A stretch of 64,000 bases of DNA, from positions 310,001 through 374,000 of the forward strand of contig NZ_MSTQ01000001.1 of assembly GCF_001945365.1 (NCBI RefSeq), in the 5' to 3' direction. Made by a program: the position numbers and the translations under genes. This DNA is from Pseudomonas reinekei (GTDB lineage Bacteria > Pseudomonadota > Gammaproteobacteria > Pseudomonadales > Pseudomonadaceae). Shown one piece after another: positions 1 to 8,400 of this stretch. Numbering within the stretch: the stretch's first letter is position 1; the number at the start of each line of letters is the position of its first letter. The notes beneath the pieces are model-generated. The model searched no databases, was not told the DNA's origin, and was given only the letters and a program-made list of their open reading frames with translations.

Positions 1-328
1 GCCACGGCTCGGCGATCACGCGTTCGGCGTGGCTTTGCTCCAGGCAATGCCGGCGTTGCGCCGGACTGAAAAAAGGCGGCAAGGTCACGCAAACGAGGCC
101 TTCGAACAGTGCGGCCAGATCCCACAGCATGGCCTCAACGCCATTATCCAGTGCCAGTGCGATCACCTTGACCTGCTCATCGCGCAGGCGCTCCTGGCGA
201 TAGCTGACCTCGGCATAGAGCGTGGCGTAGTCCAGTTTCAGCTGATCGCCCCACAATGCGGTGACGCTGCCATTTCGTTCAGCGTGGGTGCGCAGGGTCA
301 GATTGAAACGCTGCATTTCAGGCGACAT
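1..328 (-). CDS. AMP-binding acyl/aryl-CoA synthetase-like protein, N-terminal part (cut by window start)
   Basis: The reverse strand opens with ATG at 328 preceded by a GAGGGGG Shine-Dalgarno, and stays open to the window edge (about 109 codons). The start overlaps the end of the upstream hemolysin-family gene by 11 bp, so the two are translationally coupled. The translation (beginning MSPEMQRFNLTLRTHAER, with LALDNGVEAMLWDLAALFEG and LPPFFSPAQRRH later) resembles the N-terminal lobe of ANL-superfamily adenylating enzymes, where an early segment senses a new chain and precedes the P-loop. The ATP-binding motif lies outside the window, so the class is inferred from the N-terminal pattern and from my knowledge that thermostable-hemolysin genes often precede an AMP-binding gene. 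Substrate unknown. Confidence 0.6.
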   Translation of the reverse strand, partial: MSPEMQRFNLTLRTHAERNGSVTALWGDQLKLDYATLYAEVSYRQERLRDEQVKVIALALDNGVEAMLWDLAALFEGLVCVTLPPFFSPAQRRHCLEQSHAERVIAEPW

Positions 329-995
329 GGCAAGCCCCCTCAATGGAGGTCGGCAAGCCTAAGCGACTGAATAAACCGATGTTGCGCAAATGAATGAATC
401 CAGCGCGAATATTGCCAACATGAACCCAAGGCTTGCTTTCGTAGTAGCTGCCCCAGGCGTGGCGCTCCTCGCCGAGGCGCGCCGGGTCGGCAGCGCACAG
501 GGTCACTGGCTTCAATCCCAAGCGATGAAAACTGTTCACCAACCCAAGACTTCCCGTAAAGGCCACCCATTCCAGTCCCCCCATGGCCAGCAGATAGGTC
601 ATCACGATGATGCTCAACCGTGCGCTACCGGTGTCGCTGGCCGCCAGATTGCCGACTTCGACGACGGACGTGCGGGCGACGGGTTGTCCTGCAGCAGCAC
701 TGATCAGCGGTTCAATCGGTTCATCCAGGTACCCCTCCAGAAACAGCGGGCCGTCGCTTGCCAGTCGTACGCCGACCACCGCAGACAACGTCCCGTGCAC
801 ATCGCTCATGCCAAACAGTTCCGGCATGAAATGGCGAATGTCGGCACCGTGGGCCTTACGAAAACGTTGCTGGATAAAGGTTTCGAATGTGGACCGAAGC
901 GTGTCCTCCTGCAAGGCTCTGACGAATTGCATTGGCGGCGCTTCGGCTTGGCCGAAATGCAACGGCAACTGAATATTCCAGTTGAAATCGGACAT
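318..995 (-). CDS. thermostable hemolysin family protein
   Basis: A 225-residue protein recognisable as the T_hemolysin family (Vibrio thermostable delta-hemolysin relatives). This family has a GNAT / autoinducer-synthase-like fold; Q-RFRKAHGADIRHFMP near residue 43 and EVGNLAAS near residue 113 are typical. A clear GGGGAGGT ribosome-binding site lies about 9 nt before ATG 995. No signal peptide is visible, so the name hemolysin need not mean secretion; an acyltransferase-like role is plausible given the downstream acyl-activating enzyme that overlaps its stop. Family call is confident; biochemical role is not established. Confidence 0.8.
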   Translation of the reverse strand: MSDFNWNIQLPLHFGQAEAPPMQFVRALQEDTLRSTFETFIQQRFRKAHGADIRHFMPELFGMSDVHGTLSAVVGVRLASDGPLFLEGYLDEPIEPLISAAAGQPVARTSVVEVGNLAASDTGSARLSIIVMTYLLAMGGLEWVAFTGSLGLVNSFHRLGLKPVTLCAADPARLGEERHAWGSYYESKPWVHVGNIRAGFIHLRNIGLFSRLGLPTSIEGACHVA

Positions 996-1094
996 TGCAA
1001 AATACCTCCCCGTGACAATTGAGGTGAAGTATCAAAGGCAATTCTTAACGAAGTCTGAAGGTGAGAAAAATTGACGCGAGCCTGGATGGTGGAG

Positions 1095-1457
1095 GAAAAG
1101 AACATCGAGCCGCACCGCATTCACAGACCTTCGAACAGGCCCAGTGGTGCTGGAATTGCCCGCTGCCAGTGAAGAAGGCAGCGTGTACGGGCAAGTGGTG
1201 GATGCCTGACAGTTCACCATCGCCGATGTAGGGCCGTCAGGAATAGACAAAGGCAAAGGCGGCAAAATGCTGTTTACCCCTCCTGGATACAAAGGCGCGC
1301 GCCCATCTACATCGGCCCCAAAGCACCTGCTGGACTCGAAGGTAACTGGATACCTACTGCCGGGAAGCGTCCGTTACCAGCCATGCGCTTCTATGGGGGC
1401 ACCGAGGCACTGAACAACAAGACATTCAAGTTGCCGGATTTCGAACCGGTCGATTGA
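1095..1457 (+). pseudogene. remnant of a DUF1254/DUF1214-type protein, C-terminal part
   Basis: The plus strand encodes, over shifted frames, stretches such as LELPAASEEGSVYGQVVDA, FTIADVGPSGIDKGKGGK, YIGPKAPAGLEGNWIPT and AMRFYGGTEALNNKTFKLPD, ending in a TGA at 1455-1457. These match the conserved C-terminal pattern of DUF1254/DUF1214 proteins (YIGPKAPxGxExNWIPT). The reading frame is broken by an in-frame TGA at about 1207 (VVDA-stop-QFTIADVG) and by a shift near 1297 where part of the gene is missing. No N-terminal half is visible. This is a decayed fragment, not an expressed gene. Confidence 0.75.
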
Positions 1458-1778
1458 ACGGTGCACCAGCGCGGATAGCTGAGCGCTCTTAAGCCAAACA
1501 TTTGCTAATGACCGAGGGTGCTGCGGGTTAGTGTTTTTTGATTTATGCGTGGCTAAGTAAGCACGCCTGAATCAAGTCCGCGCGCTTCCAACCTGATGTC
1601 AACGTGACTTAGCCGGACGCTTACTTCGATGTAGCGTTCCTTGCCTGTCGGTAGCGCTATCCACACGTCGGGATTGCCGCCAAGGCTACGAGTCTTGCAA
1701 AAAGGAAGCGCTGCTCGGCTGACCGAGCGCTGTCGCGCAAGGCAGCGAGCCCGTGGCATCGCTGCTGGAGGTGGCACC
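1458..1778. other. intergenic stretch without a supported gene
   Basis: I see no convincing gene here. A minus-strand frame runs from the SH3 gene side (1915) down to 1553, but it overlaps the SH3 gene in another frame, has no ribosome-binding site and shows no recognisable motif. The stretch is flanked by pseudogene debris, so unrecognised decayed sequence is likely. Confidence 0.4.
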
Positions 1779-2147
1779 TTACGGTGGGCCGGCGGCTTCG
1801 CGCAGAAACTTGCCGTTAACCCAGCCAGTGAACTTCTGTTTGAGGCCAGCCTCGATTTGGCACCAACGGCTGGAACCAACCGGTTTGCAGCCCAGGTTGC
1901 GTACCCGGTCGCCAATCACTAGCGCGCCGACGATCTGCTTGCCAACACCTGGCTCGCTGCGCACGTTAAGAGTTTCGCCGCTTGAAAGGTTTGCGACGTC
2001 CCAATAATCGGGGCCACCGGAAAACCCGTCGGCAAAGTCGGTCGTGTCGCCCTCCTTGGCTTGCTGGAGTTCCTCGTTTACACCTTGGGCAACCACGCAG
2101 GTCAAACCGAAGAGCGCCACAACTGCCATGAACCCAATGGTTCGCAT
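1779..2147 (-). CDS. exported SH3-domain (SH3b-like) protein
   Basis: A 122-residue protein with an N-terminal hydrophobic segment (MRTIGFMAVVALFGLTCVVA) that looks like a Sec signal peptide, followed by a bacterial SH3-like domain from about residue 55: SGETLNVRSEPGVGKQIVGAL, then the paired cysteines in LGCKP and RWCQIE and the closing GWVNGKFL. This domain commonly binds cell wall or acts as a periplasmic protein-interaction module. The start is fixed by AGGAGG about 6 nt upstream of ATG 2147. It stands alone between decayed DNA on both sides; partner unknown. Confidence 0.8.
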   Translation of the reverse strand: MRTIGFMAVVALFGLTCVVAQGVNEELQQAKEGDTTDFADGFSGGPDYWDVANLSSGETLNVRSEPGVGKQIVGALVIGDRVRNLGCKPVGSSRWCQIEAGLKQKFTGWVNGKFLREAAGPP

Positions 2148-2682
2148 CCCTGTACCTCCTCATCTAACTTGAGTGGACATCTGGTCGGTGGGGCAACGGC
2201 AACCAGTGTACCGCGATCAACTGAAGTTATTAGCCGGTCGGGTGCACGAATCCATTTATGGCCGAGGTTCGCGTCAAGGCTATGGTGCTGCGCGACGTTG
2301 GCAATCGAAGCGCCGTGCTGGGCACAATCCTGCACGACCAGGGCCTAGAGGGATTTGTAATAGGAACGGCGTTGTGGCTGTATGGAAAGAACCGCTTTAA
2401 AGGCTACAAATGGTGTCCACTTCAAATTAGGTGGACTCCATTTGTAGCCTTTGGCTTCGGGGTCAGGAAGGTGAGTTGGCCGGACGGTTACTTTTGAAAT
2501 CCATCATTTCGATATCATCGAAGCTACATAATTGTGCTCGAAAAAGAGCTCATTCAAGCGAGAAATGTCCATCTACAGCCTCGAAAATAGCGGAGGTCTG
2601 GCTCTCAGAGCAGCGGGAGCTACTACGTACAATTTCGTGTAGGTCACTCCTGTGAAAATGCTGGCAATGCAGCACCCTGCGT
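2148..2682. other. gene-poor stretch between SH3 gene and IS21 end
   Basis: No ORF here has a good ribosome-binding site together with a recognisable domain. A 79-codon plus-strand frame (2258-2497) runs through the palindrome at 2401-2450 and resembles no family I know. Base composition is lower in GC than the flanking core genes, in keeping with accessory DNA. Confidence 0.5.
2401..2450. repeat. 50-bp near-perfect palindrome (20-bp arms, 10-nt loop)
   Basis: The left arm AGGCTACAAATGGTGTCCAC (2401-2420) and the right arm GTGGACTCCATTTGTAGCCT (2431-2450) are inverted repeats with a single mismatch, separated by TTCAAATTAG. There is no T-tract on either side, so it is not a typical intrinsic terminator. 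It could be a mobile-element or recombination site, or a relic of one. Confidence 0.85.
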
Positions 2683-2749
2683 ATTCCACGCTCATTCGGA
2701 CACCCATTCCACGCACATCCGGACATTGATTCCACGACTATCCGGACAC
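2683..2749 (+). repeat. three tandem terminal repeats of an IS21-family end
   Basis: Three 21-bp copies of the pattern ATTCCACGnnnATnCGGACAn start at 2683, 2706 and 2729, exactly 23 bp apart. Multiple terminal repeats of this kind, just ahead of istA, are the transposase-binding sites of IS21-family elements. The outermost element terminus and target duplication cannot be defined from what I see. Confidence 0.75.
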
Positions 2750-2820
2750 TTTTAGGCAGGCAGCAACGCAGGACTAACTTCACTACCATCGACCTCTTTT
2801 TTCGAAGCAAGGAGGTCGTC

Positions 2821-3264
2821 TTGGAGCGTTTATCCATGCGAAAAATACGAGAGGTACTGCGTTTAAGATTCGACGGCGGCCTGTCCGTGCGTAAAATCGC
2901 CCGCAGTCTCGTTATCGGACATTCGAGCGTCGGAGATTATCTCAGTCGCTTTGCCGCAAGCGGTTTGTCTTGGCCCATTAACCTATCCGACGCCGAATTG
3001 AACCGGCGTCTTTTTCCGTTGGTAGCGACCGTCCCCAGCGAGCAACGACCGATGCCTGATTGGGCGTGGGCTCACGCCGAGTTGCGCCGCCCCGGCGTTA
3101 CCCTGGCTCTGCTCTGGCAAGAATATCGGCTCAGCCACCCGCAAGGTTTCCAATACAGCTGGTTCTGTGAGCACTACCGGCGCTGGGCCGGTAAGGTCGA
3201 TGTGGTCATGCGCCAGGAGCATCGTGCTGGCGATAAGCTTTTCGTCGACTACGCCGGCCAGACT
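2821..3264 (+). pseudogene. istA: IS21-family transposase IstA, truncated after about 148 codons
   Basis: The N-terminal region has the IstA helix-turn-helix (IREVLRLRFDGGLSVRKIARS, residues about 8-28), the linker with PDWAWAHAELRRPGVTLALLWQEY, the FCEHYRRWAGK block and the start of the DDE domain at GDKLFVDYAGQT, whose D is the first catalytic aspartate. The start is TTG 2821 or ATG 2836, preceded by AGGAGG. After about 3264 the similarity stops and the frame runs straight into integrase-like sequence, so the rest of istA and all of istB are missing. Non-functional relic. Confidence 0.85.
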
Positions 3265-3274
3265 GAAACCATTG

Positions 3275-3630
3275 GTAAGCTCAAAGTCGTAATCGATCGA
3301 ATCATGGCGCGAAAGGCCGGACAGAAAACCAGATCAACACGCCTGGTAGTAATCGACTCTGGGCAGCCAAAGACGACCAGCACGCTCAGAAAAAGGTTCG
3401 ATGACGCCAGGGAAGCAGCCGGGATTCCAAAAGCAGAATTTCAGATGCGCGACCTAAGAGCGAAAGCGGCGACAGATAAGGAGGAGTCAACAGGCTGTAT
3501 CCGGAAGCTCGGGACCAGCTCGGACATACAACTGTCGGGATGACAGAACAGTACATCCGAATGCAAAAGGGTGAAGGTTACCCCTACGAAGTGACTGACG
3601 GTCACGAATTGCGGAAAAGATTTTTTTGAT
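3275..3630 (+). pseudogene. tyrosine-recombinase (phage/island integrase) C-terminal remnant, frameshifted
   Basis: From about 3275 the istA frame continues into integrase sequence: LRKRFDDAREAAGI, FQMRDLRAKAATDKEESTG. A one-base deletion near 3504 breaks the frame; the next frame restores REARDQLGHTTVGMTEQYIR, which contains the R-x-x-LGH and the catalytic Tyr region of tyrosine recombinases, and ends at TGA 3628-3630. The integrase C-terminus points at the 3' end of tRNA-Leu about 60 bp away, the usual arrangement at a tRNA attachment site. It is the leftover of an integrated island or prophage, cut by an IS21 event. Confidence 0.8.
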
Positions 3631-3645
3631 TGCGGAAAAAGAAAT

Positions 3646-3679
3646 AAGGGCTTGCATGAGGTATGCCATGCAAGCCCTT
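3646..3679 (-). terminator. intrinsic terminator of tRNA-Leu
   Basis: A perfect 13-bp stem (AAGGGCTTGCATG / CATGCAAGCCCTT) with an 8-nt loop sits immediately downstream of tRNA-Leu on the minus strand and is followed on that strand by a T-rich stretch (TATTTCTTTTTCC). Confidence 0.8.
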
Positions 3680-3687
3680 GATATTCA

Positions 3688-3774
3688 TGGTGCCCGAAGC
3701 CGGAATCGAACCGGCACGCCCTTACGAGCGGGGGATTTTAAGTCCCATGCGTCTACCAGTTTCGCCATTCGGGC
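3688..3774 (-). tRNA. tRNA-Leu (anticodon TAA)
   Basis: The 87-nt minus-strand sequence runs from GCCCGAATGGCG to an encoded CCA. It has matching acceptor arms (GCCCGAA / TTCGGGC), the anticodon loop CTTAAAA giving anticodon TAA, a class II variable arm, and the GGTTCGATTCC T-arm. Its 3' end faces an integrase relic, consistent with past use as an attachment site. Confidence 0.97.
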
Positions 3775-3800
3775 GGTAGCGCGGTGAATCAGAGGGTGGA

Positions 3801-3829
3801 AATATATACATCCCTTCCCGGTGAAGCAA
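3801..3829 (-). promoter_or_regulatory. sigma-70 promoter of tRNA-Leu
   Basis: On the minus strand TTGCTT (3829-3824) and TATATT (3806-3801) are separated by 17 bp, about 27 bp before the 5' end of the mature tRNA. Confidence 0.65.
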
Positions 3830-3977
3830 GGACACATTGGTATTTTTCGAGACTAATTCTTGCTGGCGCGAAAAATAAAAAAGCTTCGTAAATCATGGAT
3901 CTACAGAGCTTCTCTACAGTGGTCACCGAAGTCGCAATCGGCGCAACGCACCAGGCTTAAACGCTGCCCAATAAAAA

Positions 3978-4005
3978 ACCCCGTAGATCATCGATCTACG
4001 GGGTT
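3978..4005 (-). terminator. intrinsic terminator downstream of tRNA-Gly/tRNA-Cys
   Basis: The stem AACCCCGTAGATC / GATCTACGGGGTT, followed on the minus strand by a run of T, lies just past tRNA-Cys and ends the tRNA-Gly-tRNA-Cys transcript. Confidence 0.8.
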
Positions 4006-4013
4006 GTTTATAG

Positions 4014-4087
4014 TGGAGGCCGAGGTCGGAATCGAACCGGCGTAGGCGGATTTGCAATCCGCTGCATAACCATTTTGCTACTCGGCC
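4014..4087 (-). tRNA. tRNA-Cys (anticodon GCA)
   Basis: 74 nt on the minus strand from GGCCGAGTAGCA to an encoded CCA, with GGCCGAG / CTCGGCC acceptor arms, the anticodon loop TTGCAAA (GCA) and a GGTTCGATTCC T-arm. It is separated from tRNA-Gly by 46 bp and probably co-transcribed with it. Confidence 0.97.
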
Positions 4088-4133
4088 TCAAAACATTTGC
4101 TGTCAGTAGCGCGACATCAAATGCGTACAAACT

Positions 4134-4209
<76 letters not shown>

Positions 4210-4224
4210 GTCTTGGTGTGGCGC

Positions 4225-4252
4225 ATTCTATAGAATCCAGAAGCCCCGTCAA
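4225..4252 (-). promoter_or_regulatory. sigma-70 promoter of tRNA-Gly/Cys
   Basis: TTGACG (4252-4247) and TAGAAT (4230-4225) on the minus strand with a 16-bp spacer, 16 bp before tRNA-Gly; it lies between the end of pgsA and the tRNA. Confidence 0.65.
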
Positions 4253-4272
4253 CCCCTTGATTCAAAAAAGTT

Positions 4273-4833
4273 TTATTTCTTTTCAACGTCGGTCTTCAGG
4301 TGCGGCCAAGCAGCCCGCAGGTACTGGACCATGGACCACAAAGTCAGACCGGCAGAGACCATCAACAGGGTGTAACCCAGCAGTACCCAGAAACTGAAGT
4401 TGGACGGATTGGCCAGCAGAATCACCAGCGCGAGCATTTGCGCGGCGGTTTTCCATTTACCCAGGTTCGATACGGCCACGTGGGCACGGGCGCCGAGTTC
4501 TGCCATCCACTCGCGCAGGGCCGAGACAACGATCTCGCGACCGATGATGACCGCAGCCGGCAGCGTGAGCCAAAGATTGCCATGCTCTTGCACCAGTAGC
4601 ACCAGGGCAACGGCAACCATCAGTTTGTCTGCAACAGGATCCAGGAAAGCACCGAATGGCGTGCTTTGCTCCAGGCGGCGGGCCAGATACCCGTCCAGCC
4701 AGTCTGTGGCGGCGGCAAATGCGAAGACCGACGCGGACGCCAGGTAGCTCCAATGGTACGGCAGATAAAACAGCAAAATGAAGATCGGTATGAGCAGGAC
4801 GCGTAGAACGGTAATCAGATTAGGGATATTCAT
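4273..4833 (-). CDS. pgsA: CDP-diacylglycerol-glycerol-3-phosphate 3-phosphatidyltransferase
   Basis: 186 residues from ATG 4833 (a GTG two codons upstream at 4839 is the alternative). The enzyme makes phosphatidylglycerophosphate from CDP-diacylglycerol and glycerol-3-phosphate, the committed step to phosphatidylglycerol and cardiolipin, in the inner membrane. The CDP-alcohol phosphotransferase signature DG-x2-AR-x8-G-x3-D-x3-D is visible at [18 protein letters not shown] followed by AFLDPVADK (residues about 56-82). Several hydrophobic segments span the membrane. It follows uvrC on the same strand, as in other Pseudomonas. Confidence 0.95.
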   Translation of the reverse strand: MNIPNLITVLRVLLIPIFILLFYLPYHWSYLASASVFAFAAATDWLDGYLARRLEQSTPFGAFLDPVADKLMVAVALVLLVQEHGNLWLTLPAAVIIGREIVVSALREWMAELGARAHVAVSNLGKWKTAAQMLALVILLANPSNFSFWVLLGYTLLMVSAGLTLWSMVQYLRAAWPHLKTDVEKK

Positions 4834-4865
4834 CGGCACAACTGGCTACGAGGTGAGGGGGCATT

Positions 4866-6689
4866 CTACTCGCTGTGCAGATTTGCATAAATCAACTCAG
4901 CGAGCTTTTTACTGATCCCGGGAGCTTTGGCGATCTCTTCGATGCTGGCACGAGACAGCTCCTGCAATCCACCAAAATGTTTCAATAAGTCGCGACGGCG
5001 TGTCGGCCCTACCCCGGCAACGCCTTCGAGCGTAGACGTTCGGCGGGTTTTGCCACGTCTGGCGCGGTGTCCGGTGATGGCGAAGCGGTGAGCTTCGTCA
5101 CGAATTTGCTGGATCAAATGCAAGGCGGGCGAATCACCGCGCAGGGTAAATTCGTGGGCGGCGTCGTTCAGGTAGAGCGTTTCGAACCCGGCCTTGCGCG
5201 TTGCACCCTTGGCGACACCCAGCAGGATCAGATCAGGCACCGCCAGCTCATTGAGCACGTCACGCGCCATGGACAGCTGCCCTTTGCCGCCGTCCACCAG
5301 CAGGATATCCGGCAGTTTGCCCTCCCCGTCCTTCAATTTGCTGAAGCGCCGGGTCAATGCCTGATGCATCGCCGCGTAATCATCGCCGGCGGTAACGCCT
5401 TCAATGTTGTAGCGACGGTAGTCCGCCTTGATGGGCCCTTCAGGACCGAACACCACGCACGACGCCACCGTTGCTTCGCCACTGGAGTGGCTGATGTCGT
5501 AGCACTCGAGGCGCTGCGGCGGCTCGTCCAGCTTCAGCACTTCTGCCAGCGCATCGAAACGCGCCGTAATGTGCTGACGGTTTGCAAGGCGTGCGCCGAG
5601 GGCCTGCTCGGCATTGGTCACCGCCAGTTGCTGCCAGCGTGCTCGCGTGCCACGCACCCGGTGGCTGATAGTCAGCTCGCGACCGCGCAACTCTTCAATG
5701 GCTGCAATCAGTGTCGGAAAGTCTTCGTGAACCACGTTGACGATCAATTCGCTCGGCAAGTCGCGCTCAGGACTGCTGATGAAGTACTGGCCAAGAAATG
5801 CCGCCATGACCTCGGACACGTCTTCTTCTATACCGACTTGCGGGAAGAAGTTCTTGCTCCCCAACACCCGCCCGCCACGCACGCTGATCAAGTGGACACA
5901 GGCACCGCCCGGATTGACGAAAGCCGCGATCACGTCGACATCACCGGTTCCGCCTTCCATGCTCTGCTGGTCCTGTACCCGGCGCAGCAGCGAGATCTGG
6001 TCGCGCAACTCGGCGGCGCGCTCGAACTCGAGATTGATGGCCGCCTCTTCCATGCCGGCGGACAACTCATCGGCCAGCGCATTACTGCGGCCTTCGAGGA
6101 ACATCACCGAGTGCCGCACATCTTCGGCATACACCTCGGGCTCCACCAGACCGACACAAGGCGCCTTGCAGCGCTTGATCTGGTATTGCAGGCAAGGACG
6201 CGTGCGATTTTTGTAGTAGCTGTCTTCGCACTGACGAACGAAAAACGCCTTCTGCAGCAGGCTGAGACTTTCGCGAATAGCCCCTGCGCTGGGGTATGGA
6301 CCGAAATACTTGCCCTTGGCCTTTTTAGCGCCGCGATGGATGCTCAGGCGCGGAAACTGGCCGTCCGAGAGGAAAACGTAAGGGTAGGATTTGTCGTCAC
6401 GCAGCAGGATGTTGTAGGGCGGGCGCCATTCCTTGATCAGCGTTTGCTCGAGCAACAGGGCTTCGGTTTCGTTGGCGGTGATGGTCGTTTCGACCTGGGC
6501 GATACGCGCCACCAGCGCTGCGGTTTTCGGCGCGAGGCCGGTTTTCCGGAAGTAACTCGACAGCCGATTTTTGAGGTTCTTGGCCTTGCCGACGTAGAGC
6601 AGGCGCGCCTCGCTGTCGAACATGCGATACACACCCGGACGCCCACTGACGGTTGACAGGAAGGCGCCTGGATCAAAGGATTCGGTCAT
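4866..6689 (-). CDS. uvrC: excinuclease ABC subunit C
   Basis: 607 residues, the usual UvrC length. It makes both incisions during nucleotide excision repair with UvrA and UvrB. Visible domains: an N-terminal GIY-YIG nuclease (GVYRMFD and [14 protein letters not shown], residues about 19-44), the cysteine cluster around [15 protein letters not shown], a UVR UvrB-binding segment (about 205-240), the RNase H-like C-terminal nuclease ([20 protein letters not shown]) and a helix-hairpin-helix tail ([20 protein letters not shown]). The start at 6689 is 5 nt after the gacA stop, so the two are co-transcribed, the conserved gacA-uvrC pair. Confidence 0.97.
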   Translation of the reverse strand: MTESFDPGAFLSTVSGRPGVYRMFDSEARLLYVGKAKNLKNRLSSYFRKTGLAPKTAALVARIAQVETTITANETEALLLEQTLIKEWRPPYNILLRDDKSYPYVFLSDGQFPRLSIHRGAKKAKGKYFGPYPSAGAIRESLSLLQKAFFVRQCEDSYYKNRTRPCLQYQIKRCKAPCVGLVEPEVYAEDVRHSVMFLEGRSNALADELSAGMEEAAINLEFERAAELRDQISLLRRVQDQQSMEGGTGDVDVIAAFVNPGGACVHLISVRGGRVLGSKNFFPQVGIEEDVSEVMAAFLGQYFISSPERDLPSELIVNVVHEDFPTLIAAIEELRGRELTISHRVRGTRARWQQLAVTNAEQALGARLANRQHITARFDALAEVLKLDEPPQRLECYDISHSSGEATVASCVVFGPEGPIKADYRRYNIEGVTAGDDYAAMHQALTRRFSKLKDGEGKLPDILLVDGGKGQLSMARDVLNELAVPDLILLGVAKGATRKAGFETLYLNDAAHEFTLRGDSPALHLIQQIRDEAHRFAITGHRARRGKTRRTSTLEGVAGVGPTRRRDLLKHFGGLQELSRASIEEIAKAPGISKKLAELIYANLHSE

Positions 6690-6694
6690 TTTCT

Positions 6695-7336
6695 TTAGAG
6701 ACTGGCATCGACCATGCCGTGACGGACCGCCAACAGCGTCAACTCGACATCACTGCTGATCGAAAGCTTTTCGAAGATGCGGTAACGGTAGGTATTAACG
6801 GTTTTCGGCGACAGGCACAACTTGTCGGAAATGATTTGTACTTTCTGGCACCCGACGATCATCAAGGCGATCTGGATCTCCCGCTCGGACAAGGCATCGA
6901 ACGGCGAATCATTGGTCGGCTGGAAAGACTTGATTGCCAACTGCTGGGCAATTTGCGGGCTGATGTAGCGTTGACCGGCAAAGACCAGGCGGATGGCCTG
7001 GACCATCTCCGGCAAACCCGCGCCCTTGGTCAGATAGCCTGCCGCACCCGCTTGCAACAGCCGTGTTGGAAACGGGTCTTCCTCGCATACGGTGACTGCG
7101 ACGACTTTGATGTCCGGGTGGCTGCGCAAAAGCTTGCGAGTGGCTTCAAGACCACCGATGCCAGGCATTTTGACATCCATCAACACCACGTCGGGCTTGA
7201 GCTCACGCGCCTTGAGCAGGGATTCCTCGCCTGATTCAGCCTGGCCGACCACTTGCAGGCCATCGATGTCAGCCAGCATTCGTGTAATGCCTGTACGAAC
7301 GAGATCATGGTCATCGACTACTAGCACCCTAATCAA
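6695..7336 (-). CDS. gacA: response regulator GacA (UvrY family), TTG start
   Basis: 213 residues. GacA is phosphorylated by the sensor GacS and activates the small RNAs RsmY/Z that titrate RsmA/RsmE, controlling secondary metabolism and lifestyle. The receiver domain (residues 1-120) has the acidic pair DD at 8-9, phospho-acceptor Asp54 (VLMDVKMPG) and the Lys of LTKGAG. The C-terminal LuxR-type helix-turn-helix follows ([34 protein letters not shown]). I chose TTG 7336 because it gives the canonical MIRVLVVDD start and has GAGGTG 6-7 nt upstream; the frame remains open upstream to 7417 but that extension is not part of known GacA proteins. Confidence 0.97.
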   Translation of the reverse strand: MIRVLVVDDHDLVRTGITRMLADIDGLQVVGQAESGEESLLKARELKPDVVLMDVKMPGIGGLEATRKLLRSHPDIKVVAVTVCEEDPFPTRLLQAGAAGYLTKGAGLPEMVQAIRLVFAGQRYISPQIAQQLAIKSFQPTNDSPFDALSEREIQIALMIVGCQKVQIISDKLCLSPKTVNTYRYRIFEKLSISSDVELTLLAVRHGMVDASL

Positions 7337-7462
7337 GCAGACACCTCGCGATATGGTCTTATTGGGTTGGCGACACCTTAGCAAAAAGCAACTGGCAGAC
7401 CTAGCGGAAAGCAGCATATAAAAAGTATCAATTCATCTTGAAAGGCTTGTGGCGTGCGTGTT

Positions 7463-7906
7463 TCAGCGATACGAGACCGTGACGTCACGCTGCATCAGCA
7501 GGAAACACTCGTCCACACCCACCACCTGCAGTCCCTTTCTTTCATACATCGCCCGCGCGGGATTATTTTCAAACACTGTCAACCGTAAAGCAGGACGTCG
7601 CTGCGCAATGGCCAGGGCAAAAACCTGATCAATCACCCAGGATCCCGCCCCCTGCCCCCGAAATGCTTCGCCAATCTGTAATTCGCGAATGTACAAGGCC
7701 CTGGCGTCACCACTCAGGCTGACGTATCCGAGTCGCACATCGCCGCTCACGATCAATCGGTTGTCTCGCCCCGCCCAAGCCACATCGAATGCTTCGTCCT
7801 GCCACAACAGATCGTGCTGGATGTAGTAGCGCAACATATTGCTGCAAGTCAGGTTTCGCGCGAATTCGAGATCATCATCGGTCGCTGCTTGCCATTCGAA
7901 CTTCAT
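7463..7906 (-). CDS. GNAT-family N-acetyltransferase
   Basis: 147 residues with the GNAT core: a beta strand YIRELQIGEAFRGQGAGSWVI (motif A, R/Q-x-x-G-x-G/A acetyl-CoA loop at FRGQGAG, residues about 82-88) and the C-terminal NPARAMYERKGLQVVG motif B. The substrate is unknown. It stands between gacA and the DAHP synthase leader on the opposite strand to the latter; no operon partner is evident. Confidence 0.85.
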   Translation of the reverse strand: MKFEWQAATDDDLEFARNLTCSNMLRYYIQHDLLWQDEAFDVAWAGRDNRLIVSGDVRLGYVSLSGDARALYIRELQIGEAFRGQGAGSWVIDQVFALAIAQRRPALRLTVFENNPARAMYERKGLQVVGVDECFLLMQRDVTVSYR

Positions 7907-8067
7907 CGAGCCACCGCGAGGTCGTCAGTAGGTTGGCGTGCAATCTGGATCATGGCGTCTTGTTCGTCCGGTTGATGCTGTTGTTTTGAAAGAGCGTGAA
8001 GTGTGTCACAACCTTCGGGCCGCTCAACCGATAGAAAGCGCCCTCGATGAGCAATAGCATTTTCTGA

Positions 8068-8097
8068 TTGAATCCTCGCACCGGCCTCTAGTAAGCT
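8068..8097 (+). promoter_or_regulatory. probable sigma-70 promoter of the DAHP synthase leader transcript
   Basis: TTGAAT (8068-8073) and TAAGCT (8092-8097) with an 18-bp spacer lie 25 bp before the leader-peptide start codon. The -10 is imperfect. Confidence 0.4.
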
Positions 8098-8121
8098 CGG
8101 CGCATCCATCGGAGACAGACC

Positions 8122-8250
8122 ATGTTCAAAGCCCTCTCGCAGCATTCAACCTCCAGCGCCCTGCGCTCGGTTGCGGCTGCCCGGGTGAACGACGTTCTCG
8201 CTCCGGTCAGCTTTTATTTTGGGTATTGGTTTAGCCACTGGCGCGCCTGA
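8122..8250 (+). CDS. aromatic-rich leader peptide upstream of DAHP synthase
   Basis: A 42-codon ORF with a GGAG ribosome-binding site, starting MFKALSQHS and ending FYFGYWFSHWRA-stop. The last 12 codons include 3 Phe, 2 Tyr and 2 Trp, the signature of a ribosome-mediated attenuation leader. The Phe/Tyr/Trp codons overlap TTTGGGTAT (8218-8226), which can pair with ATACCCAAA (8250-8258) right after the stop; a GGCGCC hairpin (8260-8288) and a strong terminator (8298-8336) follow. Ribosome stalling for lack of charged aromatic tRNA would mask the first arm and could favour antitermination. Mechanism is inference from architecture; the peptide itself need not have a function. Confidence 0.8.
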   Translation: MFKALSQHSTSSALRSVAAARVNDVLAPVSFYFGYWFSHWRA

Positions 8251-8297
8251 TACCCAAACGGCGCCCACTTTAGACGGGGCGCCACCAGAGAATTCTC

Positions 8298-8336
8298 AAC
8301 CCCCGGCCGGCCTCCCGACCGGGGGTTTTGTTTTTC
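8298..8336 (+). terminator. attenuator terminator between the leader and DAHP synthase
   Basis: Stem AACCCCCGGCCGG / CCGACCGGGGGTT (12 of 13 paired) with a 4-nt loop, followed by TTGTTTTT. It sits after the aromatic leader peptide and before the structural gene, so it must be read through for aro expression. Confidence 0.85.
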
Positions 8337-8400
8337 TGCACTGAAGCAAATAGCCCCAGACACCTTTAGCGACACACCAGACAATTCGAGGATTCACGAC

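Noticed and set aside
1553..1915. 120-codon minus-strand ORF overlapping the SH3 gene
   Set aside because: The overlapping part is a shadow of the SH3 gene, and the remainder has no motif or start signal.
2258..2497. 79-codon plus-strand ORF
   Set aside because: No ribosome-binding site, no family and it is traversed by the palindrome at 2401-2450.
5067..6656. 529-codon plus-strand ORF
   Set aside because: It lies antisense to uvrC along its whole length and has no recognisable domain; high-GC third positions produce such shadows.
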